The notes: generated from the sequence alone by a model not told the origin. 64,000 nt of DNA from Paractinoplanes abujensis (GCF_014204895.1 NZ_JACHMF010000001.1:2232001-2296000); one strand, 5' to 3'; shown: positions 24,228 to 32,884, counted from the first letter of the stretch. Numbers and translations: made by a program.

Positions 24228-25241
24228 TCACAGGACGGTGTCGGCCCAGCGGGCCACGACACGCAACACCGGGGCCCGGCCGGCCAGCATGTCCTCCAGA
24301 CCGCGCTGGTCGTAGCCGGCCCTCCGGCTCGACCCCTGCGCCGCCGCCGTCACCATCCGCGGGGCCAGCCAGAAGTACTTGGCCGCGCCGCAGGTCATGA
24401 CGGCCCGGCGGACGGTGTCGTCGTCGACCGCACCGTCCAGGCCACGGCGATACTGCTCAGCCACCTCCGCGAGCACGTCGTCCAGCAGCCCGATCGGGAT
24501 CAGCCCGTCGAAGAACGTGTCCAGCGCCAGGTTGGCCGGATCCTCACCGACAGCCCCCGGCCCGCAGTACGCCCAGTCGAGCAGCACCGGTCCGTTCGCC
24601 GCGAACACCAGGTTCATCGGCCAGACGTCGTGGTGGCACAGCGTACGGGGAAGGGTGTCGGCAGCCGCGAGAATCTCCGCCCGCCGCTCCCACAACCGGC
24701 GCAAGCTGTCGCGCAGCGCCGGCTCCCACACCGCCGCCACCACCGGATGCTCCCAGTCCAGGTCGGTGTGGAACGCGTTGGCCATCGTGTAGTCCCGCAG
24801 CCAGTCACGGGCCAGCCACGGCTCGGCCGGCGGCCGCCCCAGCCACTGCGCCTGCGCGCCACCCAGCCGGAACGCCACCTCACCGAGGTCGGCCACACCC
24901 GCCGTCGTGCCGGCCGCACCGGCCACGTCCTCCAGCCACATCGCCACCGACCCGTCGGCCCGCTCGACCTGCTCGTACGACACGGGCCCGGGCAGGCCGG
25001 GCAGACCCGTGGCGACAAGCCCCGACGCATACGCCTCGGGCTCGCGCCGCCAATAGTTGAAGTGACCCGGATCGGCACTGGCCGCCAGATGCGCGGCGGC
25101 GCCCTCCCGCCTCGGCGTCGCCACCTTCAGGATCGCCGAGCCGCCGTCACGATGGACCCGCCAGACACCTCCCGTCACCTCGTTCGCCGTGCTGTGGACA
25201 AGTTCTTCAGCTGTCCACTCGGGACGGAGCAGGTTTTCCAC
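24228..25241 (-). CDS. APH-fold phosphotransferase, 337 aa
   Basis: A 337-residue kinase-fold protein of the aminoglycoside phosphotransferase family. The ATP-lysine strand is SAILKVATP, the catalytic loop is [14 protein letters not shown] and the metal-binding motif is [10 protein letters not shown]. It differs from the short enzyme at 20.2 kb and looks like the actinobacterial oxidoreductase/phosphotransferase family of unknown substrate. The GTG 25241 start faces the DUF4037 gene across about 50 bp. Confidence 0.82.
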   Translation of the reverse strand: MENLLRPEWTAEELVHSTANEVTGGVWRVHRDGGSAILKVATPRREGAAAHLAASADPGHFNYWRREPEAYASGLVATGLPGLPGPVSYEQVERADGSVAMWLEDVAGAAGTTAGVADLGEVAFRLGGAQAQWLGRPPAEPWLARDWLRDYTMANAFHTDLDWEHPVVAAVWEPALRDSLRRLWERRAEILAAADTLPRTLCHHDVWPMNLVFAANGPVLLDWAYCGPGAVGEDPANLALDTFFDGLIPIGLLDDVLAEVAEQYRRGLDGAVDDDTVRRAVMTCGAAKYFWLAPRMVTAAAQGSSRRAGYDQRGLEDMLAGRAPVLRVVARWADTVL

Positions 25242-25294
25242 AGCCCGACGATATCGGCCGGGAACTGTCGGTGCGGACCGCTACCTTCTCGCGC

Positions 25295-26344
25295 ATGACC
25301 GCATTCCGGCCCGGCCTCGAACTGTCCCGCCTCTTCTACACCGAGGCCGTCCGCCCCCTGCTCGGCGACCTCCCGCACGCGGCCGCGCGCCTCGGCCCCG
25401 GCTCCGACGTGCTCGGCCTCGACACGCCCCGATCCACCGACCACGACTGGGGTCCACGCCTCGAGCTCTTCGCCGACACCGACATCGGCCCGCTGCACAC
25501 CATGCTCAGCGAACGGCTGCCCAAACGGTTCCGCGGCTGGCCGACCCACTTCGAGCCGCCCGGCGCCCGGGTGCGCTCGATGGCCGACACCGACGGGCCG
25601 GTCGACCACTACATCACCATCAGCCCGTTCCCCGGCTGGTGCCGCCGCATGCTCGGCTTCGACCCGGCCGGCGGCCTCACGACGACGGACTGGCTGTGCA
25701 CCCCATGGCAACGCCTGGCCGAGCTCACCGGCGGCGCCGTCTTCCACGACCCCGATCAAACCCTTTCCCGCGTACGCGAAAGCCTGCGCTGGTATCCCGC
25801 CGACGTCTGGCGTTACGTGCTGGCCAGTCAGTGGCAGCGCATAGCCGAGGAGGAGTCGTTCCCGCCGCGCGCCGCCGAAGCCGGCGACGAACACGGCGCC
25901 CAGGTGCTCACGGCCCGCCTCGTCCGTGAGACCGCCCGCCTGCAGCTGCTGCTGACCCGCCACTGGCCGCTCTACCCGAAGTGGCTGCTCGCCGCCCTGC
26001 CCGCCGGCCCGGCCACCTGGCACCTGACCAGCGCCCTGCGCGCCGGCACCGCTCACGACCGATCCGACGCACTGTGCACGACGCTCGAGATCCTGGCCGA
26101 GACCCAGAACGAGCTCGGCCTGGCCGCCGAACTACCCCCGAACCGCCGCGAGTTCTTCGACCGCGGCTACCCGGTGATCGGCGCCGCCCGCTTCGCCGAA
26201 GCCCTCCGCACCGCCATCACCGACCCCGGCCTGCGCGCCCGCCCCCTCACCGGCTCCATCGACCAGCTCACCGACAGCGTCCCCCTCCTGGGCAACCCTG
26301 CGATGTGCCGCGCAGTGACAGCCGCCGCCGGCCAGTCCCCCTGA
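25295..26344 (+). CDS. DUF4037-domain protein (nucleotidyltransferase-like)
   Basis: A 349-residue protein of the DUF4037 family. The N-terminal part has a nucleotidyltransferase-like core (GSDVLGLDTPRSTDHDWGPRLELF), with HDWGP supplying the acidic motif. The helical C-terminal domain contains WPLYPKWL and ends after the LTGSIDQLTDSVPLL region. The biochemical role is unknown; some relatives are predicted to modify small molecules. ATG 25295 lacks a Shine-Dalgarno and is preceded by TACCTT ending seven bases before it, so it is likely leaderless. Confidence 0.82.
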   Translation: MTAFRPGLELSRLFYTEAVRPLLGDLPHAAARLGPGSDVLGLDTPRSTDHDWGPRLELFADTDIGPLHTMLSERLPKRFRGWPTHFEPPGARVRSMADTDGPVDHYITISPFPGWCRRMLGFDPAGGLTTTDWLCTPWQRLAELTGGAVFHDPDQTLSRVRESLRWYPADVWRYVLASQWQRIAEEESFPPRAAEAGDEHGAQVLTARLVRETARLQLLLTRHWPLYPKWLLAALPAGPATWHLTSALRAGTAHDRSDALCTTLEILAETQNELGLAAELPPNRREFFDRGYPVIGAARFAEALRTAITDPGLRARPLTGSIDQLTDSVPLLGNPAMCRAVTAAAGQSP

Positions 26345-26640
26345 GCTCCGTCTCGTTGACCAAGGCCGTCGGGTACGGCGCGGAGCCAGTCGAGCATCCG
26401 ACGAGGTCGAGGTGGCTGGGAAATGGACGCCGAGCTTGTCGTAGCGGGTGGCCAGGCCGCGCCAGTGCTTGCGCCGGGTCGAAGCCACGTCCGACCCCGC
26501 TACGCCGCTTGTAAACGGTCAGGTGAACGCGGGTGCCCGGCCGCCGTGACGGCCTTGGGCAGTCGGTGAGCGATCTGATCGCGGGGCTGCGGGATCGCGG
26601 TGGTGATGTGTTCGTCCCGCGACGGCTCCCGGGAACCCAG
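26345..26640 (-). mobile_element. Decayed 3' part of an IS5-family transposase
   Basis: Reading the minus strand from about 26635, fragments appear in the order of the C-terminal half of IS5-type (IS427-like) transposases: ITTAIPQPRDQIAHRL, then VYKRRSG (family YKRRNVVERCF), then KHWRGLATRYDKLGVHF, then MLDWLRAVPDGL. They lie in different frames, so several indels have occurred. The DDE N-terminal half is missing; the remnant stops where the heptamer array begins. No terminal inverted repeats or target duplication could be seen. Confidence 0.65.
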
Positions 26641-26654
26641 ACCCACGCCTCCAC

Positions 26655-26780
26655 CCCCACGCCCCACGCCCCACGCCCCACGCCCCACGCCCCACGCCCC
26701 ACGCCCCACGCCCCACGCCCCACGCCCCACGCCCCACGCCCCACGCCCCACGCCCCACGCCCCACGCCCCACGCCCCACG
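26655..26780. repeat. Perfect tandem array of 18 heptamers (CCCCACG)
   Basis: 126 bases consist of 18 uninterrupted perfect copies of the 7-bp unit CCCCACG, immediately beside the transposase remnant and ending 53 bp before the start codon of the ArsR-type gene. Because the unit is not a multiple of three, three units form a 21-base coding period in every frame, which creates spurious repetitive open frames. The lack of any divergence points to recent expansion by slippage. Confidence 0.95.
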
Positions 26781-26833
26781 CCGACCATGATCCCGCTCTG
26801 GACAACTTTTCTTTTCGGTGGGAGGGTGTGCCC

Positions 26834-27430
26834 ATGGAGGAAGTCGCCGTCATCGAAGACCCCGCCGCGGCCGAGATCTTACTCGACCCGATCCGCAGCC
26901 GCCTGCTCGCCGAGCTGGCCCGCCCCGGCTCGGCCACCATGCTCGCCGGCAAGGTCGGCCTGCCCCGGCAGAAGGTCAACTACCACCTGCGCGCCCTCGA
27001 GCAGCACGGCCTGGTCGAGCTGGTCGAGGAACGCCGCAAGGGCAACGTCACCGAGCGGATGATGCAGGCCACCGCCGCGTCGTACGTCATCTCACCCAAC
27101 GCCATGGCCGCGGTGGCCCCCGACCCCGACCGCGCCCCCGACCGGCTCTCCGCCCGCTGGCTGCTCGCCCTGGCCGCCCGCCTCGTGCGCGAGGTCGGAT
27201 CCCTGATCACCGGCGGCGCCCGCGCCCAGCAGCGGGTCGCCACGTTCGCCCTCGACGGCGAGATCCGCTTCGCCTCCCCCGCCGACCGCGCCGCCTTCGC
27301 CGAGGACCTCACCGCCGCGGTCAGCGACCTGGTCGCCCGCTACCACAGCGAAACGGGCCGCAAACACCGCCTGGTCGTAGCGGTCCACCCCGCCCTCGAC
27401 TCCGCCGCTTCCCCCACCGAAGGGCACTGA
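26834..27430 (+). CDS. ArsR-type winged-helix regulator, 198 aa
   Basis: A 198-residue regulator with a winged helix-turn-helix at residues 10-90 (DPIRSRLLAELARPGSATML, LPRQKVNYHLRALEQHGLVEL) of the ArsR/HTH_20 type. A C-terminal helical domain of about 100 residues (DRLSARWLLALAARLVREVG) may be a ligand or dimerisation region. It starts two bases upstream of an SRPBCC protein gene, a standard pair in actinobacteria (ArsR plus AHSA1-like). The GGGAGGG site before ATG 26834 is strong. The heptamer array lies in its promoter region, so array length could alter expression. Confidence 0.88.
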   Translation: MEEVAVIEDPAAAEILLDPIRSRLLAELARPGSATMLAGKVGLPRQKVNYHLRALEQHGLVELVEERRKGNVTERMMQATAASYVISPNAMAAVAPDPDRAPDRLSARWLLALAARLVREVGSLITGGARAQQRVATFALDGEIRFASPADRAAFAEDLTAAVSDLVARYHSETGRKHRLVVAVHPALDSAASPTEGH

Positions 27431-27432
27431 GC

Positions 27433-28143
27433 ATGGGCAAGGACTACGAAGTGGGCATCGAGGCCACCGTCCCGGCCGGCCCCGACCAGGTCTGGGACGC
27501 CATCACCACCGGCGCCGGCGTCTCCTCCTGGTACATCGGCCGCACCGACGTCACCGGCTCCACCGTGCGCACGGCCTTCGGCGGGACCCCGTTCCCCGAG
27601 TCCACGGTCACCGCCGACGACCACCCCGGCCACTTCGCCCACCGCACCGAGACCGCCTCCGACGGCCGCTTCCAAGCCTTCGAGTTCCTGATCGAGGGCC
27701 GCGACCGCTCAGCCACCGTGCTGCGCGCCACCACCAGCGGTTTCCTGCCCGGCGACGACTGGGCCGACGAGTTCGAGGCGATGGGCCACGGCCTCGCGCT
27801 GTTCCACGCCACGCTGATCGCCTGCCTGACCCACTTCACCGGCCGCACCGGCGCCCCGGTCACCGCCTTCGGCCCGCCGATCACCGACTGGCCCGCCGCG
27901 TGGGACACCCTGCACGACGCACTCGGCCTCGGCTCCTCCCCGGCACCGGGCGACACCACCCGCGACGGCGGCGTGGTCTTCCACGTCAACCCCCACACCC
28001 TCGGATTGCGTACGCCCGAAGGTCTGTTCCGCTACATCCGAGGCTTCCACGGCACCATGGTCGCCGCCCACGTCATCTTCCCGCCCGCCGACGCCGACCC
28101 CGGCCGCTGGGAAACCTTCCTGCACTCACTGCACGCCCGCTGA
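27433..28143 (+). CDS. SRPBCC (AHSA1/START-like) protein
   Basis: A 236-residue START-fold protein. The N-terminal SRPBCC domain reads VGIEATVPAGPDQVWDAITTGAGVSSWYIGR, typical of AHSA1-like proteins. The last 70 residues (FHVNPHTLGLRTPEGLFRYIRGFHG) form an additional domain often found in this actinobacterial subfamily. It may bind a small hydrophobic ligand. It is tightly spaced after the ArsR gene and 11 bp before the hydrolase gene, so all three form one operon. Confidence 0.85.
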   Translation: MGKDYEVGIEATVPAGPDQVWDAITTGAGVSSWYIGRTDVTGSTVRTAFGGTPFPESTVTADDHPGHFAHRTETASDGRFQAFEFLIEGRDRSATVLRATTSGFLPGDDWADEFEAMGHGLALFHATLIACLTHFTGRTGAPVTAFGPPITDWPAAWDTLHDALGLGSSPAPGDTTRDGGVVFHVNPHTLGLRTPEGLFRYIRGFHGTMVAAHVIFPPADADPGRWETFLHSLHAR

Positions 28144-28154
28144 GGAGCCCTTCG

Positions 28155-28949
28155 ATGCCCACCGTGACCTCCGCCGACGGCACCACCATCGCCTACGAGA
28201 CCACCGGCCGCGGCCCGGCCCTCGTCCTGGTCGACGGCAGCCTGTGCCACCGCGGGTTCGGCCCCGCCCGCGACCTCGCCGGCCACCTGTCCGACACGTT
28301 CACCGTCCACCTGTACGACCGGCGTCACCGCGGCGAGAGCGGCAACACCCCGCCGTGGTCGGCCGACCGCGAGATCGACGACCTGGCCGCCCTGCTCGAG
28401 GCCGCCGGCGGCGAAGCCCTCCTGTTCGGCGCCTCCTCGGGCGCGGTGCTGGCGGCCGACGCCGCCAACCGCCTGCCCGGCTTCACCCGCCTCGCCCTCT
28501 ACGAGCCGCCGTTCATCGTCGACCACACCCGCGACCCGCGCCCGGCCACGTTCACCAGCGACATCGAAGCCATGCTGGCCCGCGGCGACGAGTCCGCCGC
28601 CCTCAAGACCTTCTTCCGCGACGTCGGCGTGCCCGCCCCCGTCGTAGCGATCATGAAGCTCACGCCCCACTGGGGAAAACTCAAGGGCCTGACCCACACC
28701 CTCCCGTACGACCTGCACATCCTCGGCAACACCAGCCGCGGCGTGCCCCTCGACGCCACGAGATGGTCCTCGGTCACCGCGCCCGCCCTGGTCATGGACG
28801 GCGGCAAAAGCCCGCAATACATGCGCAACGCCGCCCGCGCCCTCAGCGAGGCCCTGCCCAAGGGCGAATACCGCACGATCCCCGGCCAGACCCACATCAT
28901 CAAGGCCGCCGCCCTGGCCCCCGCGATCAAGTCCTACCTGGCCGGCTGA
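28155..28949 (+). CDS. Alpha/beta hydrolase
   Basis: A 264-residue alpha/beta-hydrolase. The oxyanion-hole region is LVLVDGSLCHRGFG, the nucleophile elbow is LFGASSGAVLA near residue 97 (Ser), and the catalytic histidine is most likely in IPGQTHIIKAAAL near the C terminus. It is the third gene of the ArsR/SRPBCC/hydrolase operon, so it may act on a compound sensed by the regulator. ATG 28155 follows GAGGAG at good spacing. Confidence 0.88.
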   Translation: MPTVTSADGTTIAYETTGRGPALVLVDGSLCHRGFGPARDLAGHLSDTFTVHLYDRRHRGESGNTPPWSADREIDDLAALLEAAGGEALLFGASSGAVLAADAANRLPGFTRLALYEPPFIVDHTRDPRPATFTSDIEAMLARGDESAALKTFFRDVGVPAPVVAIMKLTPHWGKLKGLTHTLPYDLHILGNTSRGVPLDATRWSSVTAPALVMDGGKSPQYMRNAARALSEALPKGEYRTIPGQTHIIKAAALAPAIKSYLAG

Positions 28950-29012
28950 CCGAGTCCCACGCCGCGGGAAACCGCCGCACCCCCCGGTCAGGCCCAAACC
29001 TAAGCTACGCCC

Positions 29013-29717
29013 ATGACGACACCAGCCACGCTGTGGTCCTTTATCCTGGTCGTGGGTCTGCTCACCCTGACCCCCGGCCTGGACACCGCCCTGATCCTGC
29101 GCACCGCCACGATCCAGTCAGCCCGCAGCGCCTGGGGCGTGGTCCTCGGCATCCAGACCGGCACCCTGATCTGGGGCATCCTCGCCTCAGCCGGCATCAC
29201 CGCCCTGCTCACCGCCTCCCACATCGCCTACGAGGCGGTCCGCTGGACAGGCGTCGCTTATCTGCTCTGGATCGGCGCCCGCATGGTCCGGTCCACGTGG
29301 CGCCACCCCACCGAACCCCCGGCCACCCTCGCCCCGACCACCGGCGGCCCGGCCGCCCCCGTCGCGATCGACGGTCCGGCCGCGACGGCCGAAGGTCCGG
29401 CTACCGGCGCCCGCACCGGCTTCCTGCCGGCGTGGCGGCGCGGACTGCTGACCAATTTGCTCAACCCCAAGATGGGCGCCTTCTACGTGGCCTTGCTCCC
29501 CCAGTTCATCCCCGCCGGCGCAACTCCCCTCCTGTACGGAACCCTCTTCGCCGCCATCCACGTCGTGCTCGGCCTCGCCTGGTCCGCCGTGCTGGTCAGC
29601 ACGGCCCGCCGCATGCGCGCCCTGCTGCGCCGCCCCCGAGCCCGCCGCCTGCTCGACCGCATCACCGGCCTGGTCATCGTCGGCTTCGGAGTACGCCTGG
29701 CCACAGAATCCCGCTGA
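29013..29717 (+). CDS. LysE-family amino-acid exporter
   Basis: A 234-residue transporter with about six hydrophobic helices. The N-terminal LTLTPGLDTALILRT matches the LysE/RhtB signature region, and LLTNLLNPKMGAFYVALLPQF is the second family motif. A 35-residue Ala/Gly/Pro-rich insertion after helix three is unusual for the family. It probably exports an amino acid or a related metabolite. ATG 29013 has no ribosome binding site; TAAGCT ends six bases upstream, consistent with a leaderless transcript. Confidence 0.87.
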   Translation: MTTPATLWSFILVVGLLTLTPGLDTALILRTATIQSARSAWGVVLGIQTGTLIWGILASAGITALLTASHIAYEAVRWTGVAYLLWIGARMVRSTWRHPTEPPATLAPTTGGPAAPVAIDGPAATAEGPATGARTGFLPAWRRGLLTNLLNPKMGAFYVALLPQFIPAGATPLLYGTLFAAIHVVLGLAWSAVLVSTARRMRALLRRPRARRLLDRITGLVIVGFGVRLATESR

Positions 29718-29909
29718 ACCCGCACGCAGCCACCCTCGCCGATCCCAGGGCTTCGAGGGCGAGGCCGCATCCGATCTCCGGTCTTCGGGGGCGACGCCGC
29801 ATCCGGTTCCCGGCCCTCAACAGCGACGCCACATCCGCTTTTCCAATGTGGGGCCGTTGATTCCTTTTGTTTTGACCTTTCCTCGTCCCGGGAGCTGCCG
29901 CACCGCCGC

Positions 29910-29935
29910 TAAGGCATCCTAGGATTCTAGGTTGG
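29910..29935. promoter_or_regulatory. CCTAGG-type motif, copy 2
   Basis: An exact match of TAAGGCATCCTAGGA to the motif at 12754, followed by TTCTAGGTT, so that TAGG recurs with eight-base spacing as in copy 1. It lies about 550 bp upstream of the coiled-coil gene, with no annotated gene in between. Operator-like by appearance only. Confidence 0.45.
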
Positions 29936-30144
29936 TTGGATAGCGGCGCAGGCCGGCGGAGGGAACCAGCAGCATGGGCCTGCCGACCACGCCCTGCGAT
30001 GGGCAGGCGGGAGCCACCGAGCAGCAAACGGGGCAACAGTCCGATCGACACGACGGGCGTGGTTCGGCGGAGAGCGGCGCTCAGCCTGAGCTCTCATGGA
30101 ACGCAGCGAATTACGCTGCGATGGCCGGGGCACAGGGGGACTCG

Positions 30145-30308
30145 GGCGCTGGGGAAGGGAATCCCAGGACGCACTGACGCGCTCCGCAACGGCCGGAACA
30201 GGGCGGCCCGCGCGGGGTGGCGCTGGGGAAGGGGACCCCAGGACGCACTGACGCGCTCCGCAACGGCCGGAACAGGCGGGCCGCGCGGGGTGGCGCTGGA
30301 GAAGCGAC
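30145..30308. repeat. 74-bp tandem duplication
   Basis: A unit beginning GGCGCTGGGGAAGGG and running through CGCTCCGCAACGGCCGGAACAG starts at 30145 and again at 30219 (73-74 bp), and a third copy begins at 30292 but decays after about 16 bases. The two full copies differ at only a few positions. The repeat lies in noncoding sequence. Confidence 0.85.
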
Positions 30309-30488
30309 GGCATACGGTGCGGGCTGCAGGTGGCGGGTATGCGGCGATGTCCCGAAACGGCTCGGACGGAGGGGTCGCCTCAGCCGGCGCGGCGGGGCTG
30401 GCGCCGAACGGCTCGGCGGAAGCGGCGGCATGGAAGGGATCGTGTCGTGGCGGGGAAAACCGTGGGTGCGCGCCTAGGGTTCGTTGCG

Positions 30489-31601
30489 ATGAGCGAGAAC
30501 GACGTCACCACCGAGACCAGGCCCTGTGCGCACTGTGGACGACCGGTTCCGCAGCGGAACTCTGCGGGGCGGCCCTTTCGGTACTGCCGGGACAACGACG
30601 GGGAATGTCAGCGCGCCTCGCGGAATGTGCGGATGCGGCATCGGTCGTCGCCGGGGCTGGCGGGGCAGGTGGCCCGTACGTGGGAGGTGGTGGACCGGCT
30701 CGATCAGCTGGTCGGGTCGCTGACCGAGGCCTTGCACTCCGAGTTGTCGCCGACCGGGGTGGAGCGGCAGGTGGCCGAGATCCGGGCGGAGACGTCGGGG
30801 CGGATCGCGGCGGCGCACACCGAACGTGATGATGCCCGTCGTGACGCGGAGCGGTCGGCGGCGGAGGCGGCTACGGCCCAGCAGCTGGCTGACGCGGCCG
30901 ACGCGGAGCGGGAGGAGGCCCTGCACCGGGCCGAGGAGGCCGAGCGGGCCGCCCAGCAGGCCGCCGCGCGGGCGGAGGAGGCGCAGGCCGTACGGGATGA
31001 GGCGCAGCGCGCGGCGACCGCTGCGGCGGCCCTCAAGGAGCGGGCCGAGGCCGACCGGGACACCGCCCGCGACGAGCTCGCGACGGCGCGGGCGGAAATC
31101 CTCGACGTACGGCGGGATCGGGAATCGACGGAACGTGAGCTGGCGTCGGCGCTGCGGGACGCGGAGGCGGTGGCGGCCCGCAACGAGGAGCTGCGCAGCG
31201 AACGGGACGCGGCCCGCGAACAAGCCCAGCAGAGCCGCGACGAGGCCCGCAGGAGCCTGGAGGAGGCCCGCAGCAAGCAGGCTGAGCTGGCCGAACAGCG
31301 TGACGCGGCCCGGACCGAGGCGGACCGGGCCACCCGCGACCTGGCGGCGGCGGTGTCCGAACGCGACGGCCTGCTGCGTACGCGGGAAGAGCTGGAACGC
31401 GCCCACCGTGACCGGGCCGACCTGGAACGCCGGCTGGCCGCCGCGCAGGCGGAGGCCGAGGCCGCCCAGACCCGCGCCGCGCAACTGTCGTCGCAGGTCA
31501 GTGACCTCGCCTCGGCCCTGGCCAGCCTGGGCACGACCCGGCCGGCGCCCGCCCCGAGAAGCGAGCAGGCGCCGGAGCCGAGGACCACGGATTCACCCTG
31601 A
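30489..31601 (+). CDS. Zinc-finger plus long coiled-coil protein
   Basis: A 370-residue protein. Residues 13-41 form a small zinc-binding motif (CAHCGRPVPQ then YCRDNDGECQ), rather like the zinc ribbon found at the start of some DNA-associated actinobacterial proteins. From about residue 60 to 345 it is one continuous Ala/Glu/Arg-rich coiled coil with heptad periodicity, followed by a Pro-rich tail. This build resembles plasmid KfrA or DNA-binding scaffold proteins, but no helix-turn-helix is present. It could be a cytoskeletal or nucleoid-associated protein. TAGGGT at 30475-30480 precedes ATG 30489 by eight bases, suggesting a leaderless mRNA. The long repeat region lies upstream. Confidence 0.75.
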   Translation: MSENDVTTETRPCAHCGRPVPQRNSAGRPFRYCRDNDGECQRASRNVRMRHRSSPGLAGQVARTWEVVDRLDQLVGSLTEALHSELSPTGVERQVAEIRAETSGRIAAAHTERDDARRDAERSAAEAATAQQLADAADAEREEALHRAEEAERAAQQAAARAEEAQAVRDEAQRAATAAAALKERAEADRDTARDELATARAEILDVRRDRESTERELASALRDAEAVAARNEELRSERDAAREQAQQSRDEARRSLEEARSKQAELAEQRDAARTEADRATRDLAAAVSERDGLLRTREELERAHRDRADLERRLAAAQAEAEAAQTRAAQLSSQVSDLASALASLGTTRPAPAPRSEQAPEPRTTDSP

Positions 31602-31700
31602 CGGGCGACCGTCCACATCACCCTTCGGTGGGATTCCCCGGCGTCCGCGCGCCGGTACATTGCTCGGCAGCAGCCCGGCCGCGGATCCGAGGAGGAACGG

Positions 31701-32555
31701 GTGCGTCTCACCTTGCTGGCAGCGCTGGTCGCCGGGCTGGCCGCCGGCTGCACGCCGGCCCGGCCGCCCGCGCCCGCGGTCACCGCTCCCCCGCCGCTCG
31801 CGGCCGCCGCGGCCACCTTCCCGCTCGACGGTTACCTGTTGCAGCCGGCCGCGGCCAACGATCTGGACGTCGTGCTCGACCGCCTCACCGTCGCCTGCAT
31901 GCGTCGCGCCGGCCAGCCGTGGCAGGGTGACGGCCGCAACGAGTTCGACCTGCTGGGCGACCGCGCCAACCGGTTCGGCCTGGCCGACGAGGGCCTGGCC
32001 GCGAGCTTCGGCTACCACGGGGACGCCGCCCCGCCGCCCCCGCCGAGCCCGCAGGTGCGGCGCCATCTGAACGGATGCGCCAGCGAGGCGGCGAAAACGC
32101 TGGGCTGGGTGCCGGCCGAGTTCGCCTGGCTCCGGCAGCTCTACGACCGCACTCTCGAACAGGCGTTCGCCGATCCTCGCGCGAGCGAGGTGACGGCCCG
32201 CTGGAGCTCGTGCATGACCAGGACCGGTTTCCCGTACGCCCGTCCGGCCGACGCCGCGACCGACGCCCGCTGGAGCGGCTCAACACGGCCGTCAGCGGAC
32301 GAACGGCGCGTCGCGCGGGCCGACGTGGGGTGCAAGGACCAGGTCGCGTTCACGCGGACGTTGAGCGTCGTGCTCGCCGCCGGGCAGGCCGACGCCGTAC
32401 GGGGGAACCAGGCCCGGCTCGACGGTTTCCGCGCCATGGCCGCCCGCGCCGTGGCCAAGGCCGACAAGCTGCGCGGTGATCACCGTGCGCCCGCGCCGGG
32501 CGGGCCGGAACCCGTCCCGCCCGGGGGCTGGCGCACCGAGCACACCGGCGCATGA
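31701..32555 (+). CDS. Secreted lipoprotein of unknown function
   Basis: A 284-residue lipoprotein. The signal peptide VRLTLLAALVAGLAAGC ends in a lipobox with Cys17, followed by a Pro/Ala-rich linker. The mature domain has four conserved-looking cysteines (VACMRRAG, NGCASEA, SSCMTRTG, VGCKDQV), which could form two disulfides; the pattern resembles actinomycete extracellular proteins annotated only as hypothetical. GTG 31701 is preceded by GAGGAGG. Anchored outside the cytoplasmic membrane, its role is unknown. Confidence 0.78.
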   Translation: MRLTLLAALVAGLAAGCTPARPPAPAVTAPPPLAAAAATFPLDGYLLQPAAANDLDVVLDRLTVACMRRAGQPWQGDGRNEFDLLGDRANRFGLADEGLAASFGYHGDAAPPPPPSPQVRRHLNGCASEAAKTLGWVPAEFAWLRQLYDRTLEQAFADPRASEVTARWSSCMTRTGFPYARPADAATDARWSGSTRPSADERRVARADVGCKDQVAFTRTLSVVLAAGQADAVRGNQARLDGFRAMAARAVAKADKLRGDHRAPAPGGPEPVPPGGWRTEHTGA

Positions 32556-32700
32556 CACTCGAGGGCGCGTGATTGTCCTCAACTTCGGCGTCCGGTGGAC
32601 GAACAACACTCGGCACGGAGCCGAACAGGCCGGCGAAATGGGTGCTTACTCGACCGAGTGACCGAGATCGCATCAGCTGGAGAACTCGCATAACCCCGTA

Positions 32701-32720
32701 AAGTGGACCAAGGTCCACTT
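32701..32720. promoter_or_regulatory. Perfect inverted repeat AAGTGGACCAAGGTCCACTT
   Basis: Nine-base arms separated by two bases, with no U-tract after it, so it is operator-like rather than a terminator. It lies about 100 bp upstream of the sigma-R promoter of rbpA and may mark a second promoter or another regulator's site. Confidence 0.55.
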
Positions 32721-32818
32721 CGACGGGGGTGCGCGGTGCCGGGTAAGGGCTGCGGGCGGTTACGCTCGTAGCGTTAACAACGCCGTCACAACGGCTGGAC
32801 AGAGTCTCGGCGACCGTA

Positions 32819-32844
32819 GGAATCCCACGGCCGCCCCTTTCGTT
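32819..32844 (+). promoter_or_regulatory. Sigma-R-type promoter of rbpA (GGAAT-N18-GTT)
   Basis: GGAAT at 32819-32823 and GTT at 32842-32844 are separated by exactly 18 bases, the consensus for the thiol-oxidative-stress sigma factor SigR of Streptomyces. rbpA is a known member of that regulon in Streptomyces coelicolor. The start codon lies about 40 bases downstream. Confidence 0.8.
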
Positions 32845-32884
32845 ACACCAACGAGAGCAGCACCACGAGCGAGGGGAAGCCACC

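Larger units (their letters stand above)
29718..30488. other. Repeat-rich noncoding interval
   Basis: About 770 bp with no convincing gene. It holds three imperfect copies of a GGCGACGCCGCATCCG-like element (29751-29838), an unusually AT-rich spot near 29858-29880, the CCTAGG-type motif at 29910, a CGCAGCG/CGCTGCG inverted repeat at 30103-30121 and a 74-bp tandem duplication at 30145-30308. An open frame from 29936 is arginine-rich and is read through the repeats, which I regard as chance. Confidence 0.6.

Noticed and set aside
26655..26780. CRISPR array
   Set aside because: The units are 7 bp and contiguous, with no spacers and no cas genes nearby.
26268..26979. Open frames encoding repetitive GAWGVGR or PRPTPHA peptides
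   Set aside because: They are produced by the 7-bp array, which is open in every frame; no start, ribosome binding site or conserved flanking domain supports them.
29936..30829. A 297-codon open frame through the repeat region
   Set aside because: Arginine-rich and read through the 74-bp duplication, then overlapping the coiled-coil gene in another frame; no domain seen.
32701..32720. Terminator for the upstream lipoprotein gene
   Set aside because: The palindrome has a two-base spacer, is only moderately GC-rich and has no following T-run.
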